Made by a program: the position numbers and the translations under genes
The notes under the pieces: generated by a model
Databases searched by the model: none
Told to the model about the DNA's origin: nothing
Seen by the model: only the letters and a program-made list of their open reading frames with translations
Shown: positions 1-9,208 of the stretch, in pieces
How the letters are laid out: every line of letters begins with the position of its first letter
How positions within the stretch are numbered: position 1 is the stretch's first letter
Assembly: GCA_963971285.1 (NCBI GenBank)
Contig: OZ020247.1
Span: 16,326,614-16,390,613 of the forward strand
DNA from: Astropecten irregularis
Taxonomy: Eukaryota; Echinodermata; Asteroidea; Paxillosida; Astropectinidae
Direction: 5' to 3'
DNA: 64,000 bases

Positions 1-1
1 A

Positions 2-430
2 GATCGTGTTCAAAATATAGGATTTGAAAAATCCTCATGCGCTTTAACAATGGTCCCATGCACAAACCTATGGACGAAGGTGTGAACTAGACCGAATCTT
101 ACTGACTATGACAAACATAATCCAGGACCATTTCATGTCACAACTCATTTTTGTCCACGCAGGCTCTACGGGCTTGCCTATAAGCGTGGCATGAGCCAGT
201 CGTCTGGCATAGTCAGTGACATATAGTCAAGCTCCCCGCCTTCGTAATATGGTTTGTACATGGGCTCATTGCTAAAGCGCGTTAGGATTTTTTTTAAGGG
301 GGATGATTTCGCTATGCAGGGCGACTTCAGGTTCAAAATTTCAGATATATGATCTTCACTGAAAATAAAAAGACACGTGTAATTTTGTTTTTCCTGAGTT
401 TGCCCCAGAAATGAGCAGCCAGATGTCAAA
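2..430. repeat. Long satellite unit L1 (429 bp)
   Basis: It carries the foldback insert (arms about 27-164 and 175-294). The right half is A-like ('aatttcagatatatgatctt'). It ends with the rare tail 'cagatgtcaaag' and is followed directly by another L unit, the only L-L tandem in the window. Confidence 0.95.
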
Positions 431-848
431 GATCGTGTTCAAAATATAGGATTTGAAAAATCCTCATGCGCTTTAACAATGGTCCCATGCACAAACCTAT
501 GGACGAAGGTGTGAACTAGACCGAATCTTACTGACTATGACAAACATAATCCAGGACCATTTCATGTCACAACTCATTTTTGTCCACGCAGGCTCTACGG
601 GCTTGCCTATAAGCGTGGCATGAGCCAGTCGTCTGGCATAGTCAGTGACATATGGTCAAGCTCCCCGCCTTCTTAATATGGTTTGTACATGGGCTCATTG
701 CTAAAGCGCGTTTAAGGGGGATGATTTCGCTACGCAGGGCGACTTCAGTTTCAAAAATTAAGATCTATGATCTACACTGAAAATAAAAAGAAACGTGTAA
801 TTTTGTTTTTCCTGAGTTTGCCCCAGAAATGAGCAGGCAGATTTCAAA
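431..848. repeat. Long satellite unit L2 (418 bp)
   Basis: It matches the 429-bp form, but the end of the right palindrome arm is shortened by 11 bp: 'gcgcgttt' runs straight into 'aaggggg', losing 'aggattttttt'. The middle has 'catatggtc' and 'cttcttaat' as in the 427-bp form, so it is a mosaic of the two L subfamilies. Confidence 0.95.
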
Positions 849-2384
849 GATCGGGTTCAAAATATAGGATTAGACTGCGTGCTGCCATAATAATACACAA
901 ACAGTGTAGCACGTCATAACGTGATTCATAAAACATGGCAGATTTCGCTAAGCAGGGCGACTTCAGGTTCAAAAATTCAGATATATGATCTTCACTGAAA
1001 ATAAAAAGACACGTGTAATTTTGTTTTTCCTGAATTTTCCCCAGAAATGAGCAGGCAGTTTTCAAAGATCGTGTTCAAAATATAGGATTAGACTGCGTGC
1101 TGTCATATATAATACACATACAGTGTAGCACGTCATAACGTGATTTGTAAAACATTGGAGATTTCGCTAAGCAGGGCGACTTCGGGTTCAAAAATTCAGA
1201 TATATGATCTACACTGAAAATAAAAAGACACGTGTAATTTTGTTTTTCCTGAATTTGACCCAGAAAGGAGCAGGCAGTTTTCACAGATCGGGTTCAAAAT
1301 ATAGGATTAGACTGCGTGCTGCCATATTATAATACACAAACAGTGTAGCACGTCATAACGTGATTCATAAAACATGGCAGATTTCGCTAAGCAGGGCGAC
1401 TTCAGGTTCAAAAATTCAGATATATGATCTTCACTGAAAATAAAAAGACACGTGTAATTTTGTTTTTCCTGAATTTTCCCCAGAAATGAGCAGGCAGTTT
1501 TCAAAGATCGGGTTCAAAATATAGGATTAGATTGCGTGCTGTCATATATAATACACATACAGTGTAGCACGTCATAACGTGATTTGTAAAACATTGGAGA
1601 TTTCGCTAAGCAGGGCGACTTCGGGTTCAAAAATTCAGATATATGATCTACACTGAAAATAAAAAGACACGTGTAATTTTGTTTTTCCTGAATTTGACCC
1701 AGAAAGGAGCAGGCAGTTTTCAAAGATCGGGCTCAAAATATAGGATTAGACTGCGTGCTGCCATATTATAATACACAAACAGTGTAGCACGTCATAACGT
1801 GATTCATAAAACATGGCAGATTTCGCTAAGCAGGGCGACTTCAGTTTCAAAAATTCAGATATATGATCTACACTGAAAATAAAAAGAAACGTGTAATTTT
1901 GTTTTTCCTGAGTTTGCCCCAGAAATGAGCAGGCAGTTTTCAAAGATCAGGTTCAAAATATAGGATTAGACTGCGTGCTGCCATATTATAATACACAAAC
2001 AGTGTAGCACGTCATAACATGATTCATAAAACATGGCAGATTTCGCTAAGCAGGGCGACTTCAGTTTCAAAAATTCAGATATATGATCTACACTGAAAAT
2101 AAAAAGAAACGTGTAATTTTGTTTTTCCTGAGTTTGCCCCAGAAATGAGCAGGCAGTTTTCAAAGATCAGGTTCAAAATATAGGATTAGACTGCGTGCTG
2201 CCATATTATAATACACAAACAGTGTAGCACGTCATAACGTGATTCATAAAACATGGCAGATTTCGCTAAGCAGGGCGACTTCAGGTTCAAAATTTCAGAT
2301 ATATGATCTTCACTGAAAATAAAAAGACACGTGTAATTTTGTTTCTCCTGAATTTTCCCCAGAAATGAGCAGGCGGTTTTCAAA
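849..2384. repeat. Seven short units, order A-B-A-B-A-A-A
   Basis: Unit lengths are 218, 219, 220, 219, 220, 220 and 220 bp. The A-B pairs form a 439-bp dimer repeat. The first A has 'ccataataatac' instead of 'ccatattataatac'. No gene is seen. Confidence 0.95.
1009..1016. other. Per-unit 'acacgtgt' palindrome containing CACGTG (example)
   Basis: Most units have this E-box-type site at the same place, after 'aaaataaaaag'. Some variants read 'aaacgtgt', 'acatgtgt' or 'acgagt'. CACGTG is the known site class of bHLH-type factors; binding here is not shown by the sequence. Confidence 0.6.
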
Positions 2385-2425
2385 GATCGGGTTCAAAATA
2401 TAGGATTAGACTGCGTGCTGTCATA

Positions 2426-2427
2426 TA
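2426..2427. other. Target-site duplication TA, left copy
   Basis: The satellite normally reads 'ctgtcatatataatacac'. Here it reads 'ctgtcata', TA, element, TA, 'taatacac'; this is the left TA. Confidence 0.9.
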
Positions 2428-2817
2428 CAGGGTGTCCCAGAAAAAACAAAACCGAGATTCGTCAGTGTTTAGTCCTATTTTAATTTCACTTTTGAATAAT
2501 AAATGAGACATATCTGGAAAGCGTATTTCCTCAGCTTTCATTTGATACCATTCATATGATCCATACTTCACGCATGAGTGAGTAAAGACAATATGAAGCA
2601 ATGCTATCAAAAAGTTATTTGCACAACGATATTTTTATTTTAAAGAATCAATCACATGTCTAGAAACTACATTTCCTGGCCTTTGAAATGATGCCTCAGT
2701 CAAGAAAAATGAGCAAGGGATGACAGAGATATCTGCCTTTAAAATGGATTGAAAATTCATGTTTTTCAAATCCTTCGTTTATACCTGACCGATTTGTTTG
2801 CATGAATGGATGCGGAT
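2428..2817 (+). repeat. Left long terminal inverted repeat of the transposon
   Basis: This arm pairs with 3039-3445 in inverted orientation. The outer 335 bases match at roughly nine positions in ten by eye, including 'gatgcctcagtcaagaaaaa' and 'gggatgacagagatatctgc'. The inner part, up to 'ggatgcggat', is more diverged and carries small insertions and deletions. Confidence 0.9.
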
Positions 2818-2920
2818 CCATTATGTCCATTAAGAACGTGCGTGTTGAATCCCCTCCCTCCCAATCCTTCCTTCTAGCCCGGATTTATTCACTAAGTCTT
2901 TCTTTTCTATTATTTTTATT

Positions 2921-2999
2921 CACACATGCGTGAAGTATGAATCTCATGAGAGGTATGTAATTGAAGAGGGGGAACTAAGCTTTCTAGATGTATCATTTA
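2921..2999 (+). repeat. Degenerate internal copy of a terminal-repeat segment in the transposon loop
   Basis: The loop segment with 'cacacatgcgtgaagtatga', 'aactaagctttctagatgt' and 'atcattta' resembles 3292-3373 of the right arm ('catgcgtgaagtattgat', 'ataagctttccagaaatgtg', 'tcattta') in the same orientation. It looks like an old internal duplication of arm sequence. Similarity was judged by eye and is clearly lower than between the two arms. Confidence 0.7.
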
Positions 3000-3038
3000 A
3001 TCAAGATTGTTTGATTAATCATAACAAGTTTATTTAAT

Positions 3039-3445
3039 ATCCGCATCCTTTCATGGGAAAAATCGGTTAGGTGTGAAAAAGGATTTGAAAAAAAACAACA
3101 ACACAAAAACAATGAAAATTCAATCCATATTTAAAGGCAGATATCTCTGTCATCCCTTGCTCATTTTTCTTGACTGAGGCATCATCTGAAAGACAAGGAA
3201 ATGTAGTTTCTAGAAATGTGATTAATTCATTAAAATAAAAATATCGTTGTGCAAATTACTTTTTGATAACCTTGCTTCGTATTGTCTTTACTCACCCATG
3301 CGTGAAGTATTGATCATATGAATGGTATCAAATGAAAGCTAAGGAAATAAGCTTTCCAGAAATGTGTCATTTATTATTCAAAAGTGAAATTAAAATAGGT
3401 TTAAACACTGACAAATCTCGGTTTCGTTTTTTCTGGGACACCCTG
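3039..3445 (-). repeat. Right long terminal inverted repeat of the transposon
   Basis: This is the reverse complement of the left arm, from 'atccgcatcc' at 3039 to the terminal 'gggacaccctg'. It carries substitutions relative to the left arm, so the two arms diverged before or after insertion without being homogenised. Confidence 0.9.
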
Positions 3446-3447
3446 TA
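3446..3447. other. Target-site duplication TA, right copy
   Basis: This is the second TA, directly after the terminal 'caccctg', followed by the expected satellite continuation 'taatacacatac'. Confidence 0.9.
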
Positions 3448-3647
3448 TAATACACATACAGTGTAGCACGTCATAACGTGATTTGTAAAACATTGGAGAT
3501 TTCGCTAAGCAGGGCGACTTCGGGTTCAAAAATTCAGATATATGATCTACACTGAAAATAAAAAGACACGTGTAATTTTGTTTTTCCTGAATTTTCCCCA
3601 AAAATGAGCAGGCAGTTTTCAAAGATCGTGTTCAAAATATAGGATTG

Positions 3648-3661
3648 GACAGCGCGCTGTC
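3648..3661. other. 14-bp perfect palindrome in E-type units (example)
   Basis: 'gacagcgcgctgtc' equals its own reverse complement. D units keep 12 of the 14 bases as a perfect palindrome. A, B and C units have broken versions ('gactgcgtgctgcc' or '...tc'). It could bind a dimeric protein or extrude as a cruciform; the function is unknown. Confidence 0.7.
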
Positions 3662-4062
3662 ATATATAATACACACAAAGTGTAGCACGTCATAACGTGA
3701 TTTGTAAAACATTGCATATTTCGCTATGCAGGGCGACTTCAGGGTCAAAAATTCAGATCTATGATCTACACTGGAAATAAAAAGAAACGTGTAATTTTGT
3801 TTTTCCTGAATTTGACCCAGAAAGGAGCAGGCAGTTTTCAAAGATCGGGTTCAAAATATAGGATTAGACTGCGTGCTGCCATATTATAATACACAAACAG
3901 TGTAGCACGTCATAACGTGATTCATAAAACATGGCAGATTTCGCTAAGCAGGGCGACTTCAGGTTCAAAAATTCAGATATATGATCTTCACTGAAAATAA
4001 AAAGACACGTGTAATTTTGTTTTTCCTGAATTTTCCCCAGAAATGAGCAGGCAGTTTTCAAA

Positions 4063-7000
4063 GATCGTGTTCAAAATATAGGATTAGACTGCGTGCTGTC
4101 ATATATAATACACATACAGTGTAGCACGTCATAACGTGATTTGTAAAACATTGGAGATTTCGCTAAGCAGGGCGACTTCGGGTTCAAAAATTCAGATATA
4201 TGATCTACACTGAAAATAAAAAGACACGTGTAATTTTGTTTTTCCTGAATTTGACCCAGAAAGGAGCAGGCAGTTTTCAAAGATCGGGTTCAAAATATAG
4301 GATTAGACTGCGTGCTGCCATATTATAATACACACACAGTGTAGCACGTCATAACGTGATTCATAAAACATGGCAGATTTCGCTAAGCAGGGCGACTTCA
4401 GGTTCAAAAATTCAGATATATGATCTTCACTGAAAATAAAAAGACACGTGTAATTTTGTTTTTACTGAATTTTCCCCAGAAATGAGCAGGCAGTTTTCAA
4501 AGATCGGGTTCAAAATATAGGATTAGACTGCGTGCTGTCATATATAATACACATACAGTGTAGCGCGTCATAACGTGATTTGTAAAACATTGGAGATTTC
4601 GCTAAGCAGGGCGACTTCGGGTTCAAAAATTCAGATATATGATCTACACTGAAAATAAAAAGACACGTGTAATTTTGTTTTTCCTGAATTTGACCCAGAA
4701 AGGAGCAGGCAGTTTTCAAAGATCGGGTTCAAAATATAGGATTAGACTGCGTGCTGCCATATTATAATACACAAACAGTGTAGCACGTCATAACGTGATT
4801 CATAAAACATGGCAGATTTCGCTAAGCAGGGCGACTTCAGGTTCAAAAATTCAGATATATGATCTTCACTGAAAATAAAAAGACACGTGTAATTTTGTTT
4901 TTCCTGAATTTTCCCCAGAAATGAGCAGGCAGTTTTCAAAGATCGGGTTCAAAATATAGGATTAGACTGCGTGCTGTCATATATAATACACATACAGTGT
5001 AGCACGTCATAACGTGATTTGTAAAACATTGGAGATTTCGCTAAGCAGGGCGACTTCGGGTTCAAAAATTCAGATATATGATCTACACTGAAAATAAAAA
5101 GACACGTGTAATTTTGTTTTTCCTGAATTTTCCCCAGAAATGAGCAGGCAGTTTTCAAAGATCGTGTTCAAAATATAGGATTAGATTGCGTGCTGCCATA
5201 TATAATACACATACAGTAAAAACCGGTATTGCATGATTTGTAAAACATTACAGATTTCGCTAAGCAGGGCGACTTCAGGTTCAAAAATTCAGATAAATGA
5301 TCTACACTGAAAATAAAAAGACACGTGTAATTTTGTTTTTCCTGAGTTTGACCCAGAAATGAGCAGGCAGATTTCAAAGATCGTGTTCAATAGGATTGAA
5401 CAGCGCGCTGTCATATATAATACACATACAGTGTAGCACGTCATAACGTGATTTGTAAAACATTGTATATTTCGCTAAGCAGGGCGACTTCAGGGTCAAT
5501 AAATCAGATCTATGATCTAGACTGAAAATAAAAAGACACGTGTAATTTTGTTTTTCCTGAGTTTGCCCCAGAAATGAGCAGGCAGATTTCAAAGATCGTG
5601 TTCAAAATATAGGATTGGACAGCGCGCTGTCATATATAATACACATACAGTGTAGCACGTCATAACGTGATTTGTAAAACATTGCAGATTTCGCTAAGCA
5701 GGGCGACTTCGGGTTCAAAAATTCAGATATATGATCTACACTGAAAATAAAAAGACACGTGTAATTTTGTTTTTCCTGAATTTTCCCCAGAAATGAGCAG
5801 GCAGTTTTCAAAGATCGTGTTCAAAATATAGGATTAGACTGCGTGCTGTCATATATAATACACATACAGTGTAGCACGTCATAACGTGATTTGTAAAACA
5901 TTGGAGATTTCGCTAAGCAGGGCGACTTCGGGTTCAAAAATTCAGATATATGATCTACACTGAAAATAAAAAGACACGTGTAATTTTGTTTTTCCTGAAT
6001 TTGACCCAGAAAGGAGCAGGCAGTTTTCAAAGATCGGGTTCAAAATATAGGATTAGACTGCGTGCTGCCATATTATAATACACACACAGTGTAGCACGTC
6101 ATAACGTGATTCATAAAACATGGCAGATTTCGCTAAGCAGGGCGACTTCAGGTTCAAAAATTCAGATATATGATCTTCACTGAAAATAAAAAGACACGTG
6201 TAATTTTGTTTTTACTGAATTTTCCCCAGAAATGAGCAGGCAGTTTTCAAAGATCGGGTTCAAAATATAGGATTAGACTGCGTGCTGTCATATATAATAC
6301 ACATACAGTGTAGCACGTCATAACGTGATTTGTAAAACATTGGAGATTTCGCTAAGCAGGGCGACTTCGGGTTCAAAAATTCAGATATATGATCTACACT
6401 GAAAATAAAAAGACACGTGTAATTTTGTTTTTCCTGAATTTGACCCAGAAAGGAGCAGGCAGTTTTCAAAGATCGGGTTCAAAATATAGGATTAGACTGC
6501 GTGCTGCCATATTATAATACACAAACAGTGTAGCACGTCATAACGTGATTCATAAAACATGGCAGATTTCGCTAAGCAGGGCGACTTCAGGTTCAAAAAT
6601 TCAGATATATGATCTTCACTGAAAATAAAAAGACACGTGTAATTTTGTTTTTCCTGAATTTTCCCCAGAAATGAGCAGGCAGTTTTCAAAGATCGGGTTC
6701 AAAATATAGGATTAGACTGCGTGCTGTCATATATAATACACATACAGTGTAGCACGTCATAACGTGATTTGTAAAACATTGGAGATTTCGCTAAGCAGGG
6801 CGACTTCGGGTTCAAAAATTCAGATATATGATCTACACTGAAAATAAAAAGACACGTGTAATTTTGTTTTTCCTGAATTTTCCCCAGAAATGAGCAGGCA
6901 GTTTTCAAAGATCGTGTTCAAAATATAGGATTAGATTGCGTGCTGCCATATATAATACACATACAGTAAAAACCGGTATTGCATGATTTGTAAAACATTA

Positions 7001-7562
7001 CAGATTTCGCTAAGCAGGGCGACTTCAGGTTCAAAAATTCAGATAAATGATCTACACTGAAAATAAAAAGACACGTGTAATTTTGTTTTTCCTGAGTTTG
7101 ACCCAGAAATGAGCAGGCAGATTTCAAAGATCGTGTTCAATAGGATTGAACAGCGCGCTGTCATATATAATACACATACAGTGTAGCACGTCATAACGTG
7201 ATTTGTAAAACATTGTATATTTCGCTAAGCAGGGCGACTTCAGGGTCAATAAATCAGATCTATGATCTAGACTGAAAATAAAAAGACACGTGTAATTTTG
7301 TTTTTCCTGAGTTTGCCCCAGAAATGAGCAGGCAGATTTCAAAGATCGTGTTCAAAATATAGGATTGGACAGCGCGCTGTCATATATAATACACATACAG
7401 TGTAGCACGTCATAACGTGATTTGTAAAACATTGCAGATTTCGCTAAGCAGGGCGACTTCGGGTTCAAAAATTCAGATATATGATCTACACTGAAAATAA
7501 AAAGACACGTGTAATTTTGTTTTTCCTGAATTTTCCCCAGAAATGAGCAGGCAGTTTTCAAA
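4063..7562. repeat. Tandem duplication of a 1750-bp eight-unit block (4063-5812, 5813-7562)
   Basis: The two copies have the same unit order and the same rare changes, including 'gtttttactgaa' in the second unit and the shortened D' unit. The only difference I found is g at 4565 versus a at 6315. This points to a very recent tandem duplication. Confidence 0.93.
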
Positions 7563-7907
7563 GATCGTGTTCAAAATATAGGATTAGACTGCGTGCTGCC
7601 ATATATAATACACATACAGTAAAAACCGGTATTGCATGATTTGTAAAACATTACAGATTTCGCTAAGCAGGGCGACTTCAGGTTCAAAAATTCAGATAAA
7701 TGATCTACACTGAAAATAAAAAGACATACTATAATACACAAACAGTGTAGCACGTCATAACGTGATTCATAAAACATGGCAGATTTCGCTAAGCAGGGCG
7801 ACTTCAGGTTCAAAATTTCAGATATATGATCTTCACTGAAAATAAAAAGACACGTGTAATTTTGTTTCTCCTGAATTTTCCCCAGAAATGAGCAGGCAGT
7901 TTTCAAA
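7563..7907. repeat. Fused 345-bp satellite unit (C joined to A)
   Basis: A C-type unit runs to 'aaaaagaca' near 7725 and then jumps to 'ctataatacacaaac', the left half of an A unit. About 94 bp is missing compared with two full units: the tail of C and the head of A. The result is a single unit without its own junction, consistent with an illegitimate deletion. Confidence 0.92.
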
Positions 7908-8781
7908 GATCGGGTTCAAAATATAGGATTAGACTGCGTGCTGTCATATATAATACACATACAGTGTAGCACGTCATAACGTGATTTGTAAAACATTGGA
8001 GATTTCGCTAAGCAGGGCGACTTCGGGTTCAAAAATTCAGATATATGATCTACACGGAAAATAAAAAGACACGAGTAATTTTGTTTTTCCTGAATTTTCC
8101 CCAGAAATGAGCAGGCAGTTTTCAAAGATCGTGTTCAAAATATAGGATTGGACAGCGCGCTGTCATATATAATACACATACAGTGTAGCACGTCATAACG
8201 TGATTTGTAAAACATTGTATATTTCGCTAAGCAGGGCGACTTCAGGTTCAAAATTTTAGATATATGATCTTCACTGAAAATAAAAAGACACGTGTAATTT
8301 TGTTTTTCCTGAGTTTGCCCCAGAAATGAGCAGGCAGATTTCAAAGATCGTGTTCAAAATATAGGATTGGACAGCGCGCTGTCATATATAATACACATAC
8401 AGTGTAGCACGTCATAACGTGATTTGTAAAACATTGCAGATTTCGCTAAGCAGGGCGACTTCAGGTTCAAAAATTCAGATATATGATCTACACTGAAAAT
8501 AAAAAGACACGTGTAATTTTGTTTTTCCCGAATTTTCCCCAGAAATGAGCAGGCAGTTTTCAAAGATCGGGTTCAAAATATAGGATTAGACTGCGTGCTG
8601 CCATATTATAATACACAAACAGTGTAGCACGTCATAACGTGATTCATAAAACATGGCAGATTTCGCTAAGCAGGGCGACTTCAGGTTCAAAAATTCAGAT
8701 ATATGATCTTCACTGAAAATAAAAAGACTGTAATTTTGTTTTTCCTGAGTTTGCCCCAGAAATGAGCAGCCAGATGTCAAA

Positions 8782-9208
8782 GATCGTGTTCAAAATATAG
8801 GATTTGAAAAATCCTCATGCGCTTTAACAATGGTCCCATGCACAAAACTATGGACGAAGGTGTGAACTAGACCGAATCTTACTGACTATGACAAACATAA
8901 TCCAGGACCATTTCATGTCACAACTCATTTTTGTCCACGCAGGCTCTACGGGCTTGCCTATAAGCGTGGCATGAGCCAGTCGTCTGGCATAGTCAGTGAC
9001 ATATGGTCAAGCTCCCCACCTTCTTAATATGGTTTGTACATGGGCTCATTGCTAAAGCGCGTTAGGATTTTTTTAAGGGGATGATTACGCTAGGCAGGGC
9101 GACTTCGGTTTCAAAAATTCAGATATATGATCTACACTGAAAATAAAAAGACACGTGTAATTTTGTTTTTCCTGAGTTTGCCCCAGAAATGAGCAGGCAG
9201 ATTCCAAA
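8782..9208. repeat. Long satellite unit, 427-bp form
   Basis: This is the reference copy for the foldback description. It has 'gattacgctaggcagg' after the insert, the tail 'agattccaaag', and an F unit next. The variant 'cacaaaactatgg' is shared only with the L unit at 63480. Confidence 0.95.
8807..9074. repeat. Foldback (palindromic) insert inside the long unit, representative copy
   Basis: The left arm 8807-8944 begins 'aaaaatcctcatgcgcttta'. The right arm 8955-9074, read on the other strand, begins 'aaaaaaatcctaacgcgctt'. The arms pair over most of their length, with shared blocks including 'caatg', 'cccatg', 'acaaacc', 'gaagg', 'tgactatg' and, at the centre, 'ccacgc' with 'aggc'. The outer 85 bases match at about three in four positions, and the right arm lacks about 20 bases near the centre. 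The loop is about 10 bp. The insert has no relation to the normal satellite unit. Foldback or MITE ancestry is inferred; no target duplication is visible. Confidence 0.85.

Larger units (their letters stand above)
2428..3445. mobile_element. Non-autonomous foldback transposon (MITE-like), Tc1/mariner-type TA target
   Basis: A 1018-bp insertion splits one B-type satellite unit (2385-3623). It starts 'cagggtgtcccag' and ends with the reverse complement 'ctgggacaccctg'. The flanks are TA at 2426-2427 and TA at 3446-3447. Removing the element plus one TA restores a normal 219-bp unit, so the empty site is known from hundreds of neighbours. The arms are long (about 390 and 407 bp) around a loop of about 220 bp. 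There is no reading frame that could be a transposase, so movement would have needed an enzyme in trans. TA duplication and long inverted ends fit the Tc1/mariner superfamily; the family name is not assignable. It occurs once in the window, so it arrived after local amplification. Confidence 0.93.
2385..3623. repeat. B-type unit interrupted by the transposon
   Basis: The satellite portion is 2385-2427 plus 3446-3623. Without the 1018-bp element and one TA it is 219 bp and a normal B unit, except for 'aaaaatgagc' near its end. Confidence 0.93.
3624..8781. repeat. Twenty-three short units including a duplicated eight-unit block
   Basis: The order is an E/D mosaic and A, then B-A-B-A-B-C-D'-E twice, then a 345-bp C/A fusion, B, an E/D mosaic, E and a 217-bp A. 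D' units (5379 and 7129) are 215 bp because 'ttcaaaatatagg' is shortened to 'ttcaatagg'. The last A ends with the rare tail 'cagatgtcaaag' that also precedes the L units at 431, 35259, 55977 and 63480. Confidence 0.95.

Noticed and set aside
178-429. 83-codon frames spanning long units
   Set aside because: They read through the foldback insert into the satellite tail in L units that lack a stop by chance. The start is TTG and sister units differ in frame.
940-965. A true CENP-B box in each unit
   Set aside because: Three of the nine fixed positions fail, including the A and part of CGGG. It is kept only as a weak resemblance within a finding.
2380-2610. 76-codon frame at the left end of the transposon
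   Set aside because: It is mostly satellite plus inverted-repeat sequence, with no transposase motif. The element is non-autonomous.
849-8780. A minus-strand reading frame of about 65-73 codons in nearly every unit, as if it were a repeated small gene family
   Set aside because: The apparent first codon is TTG (GTG in the unit at 1067), not ATG. The frame stays open only because 219 is a multiple of three and units are near-identical. Differences between units often change the residue, and stops and frameshifts have been copied freely. No signal peptide, domain or gene context is seen.
8782-9208. Long unit as a tRNA- or 5S-derived SINE
   Set aside because: I could find no A-box and B-box pair, no poly-A or simple tail, and the insert is explained better by its own inverted-repeat symmetry.
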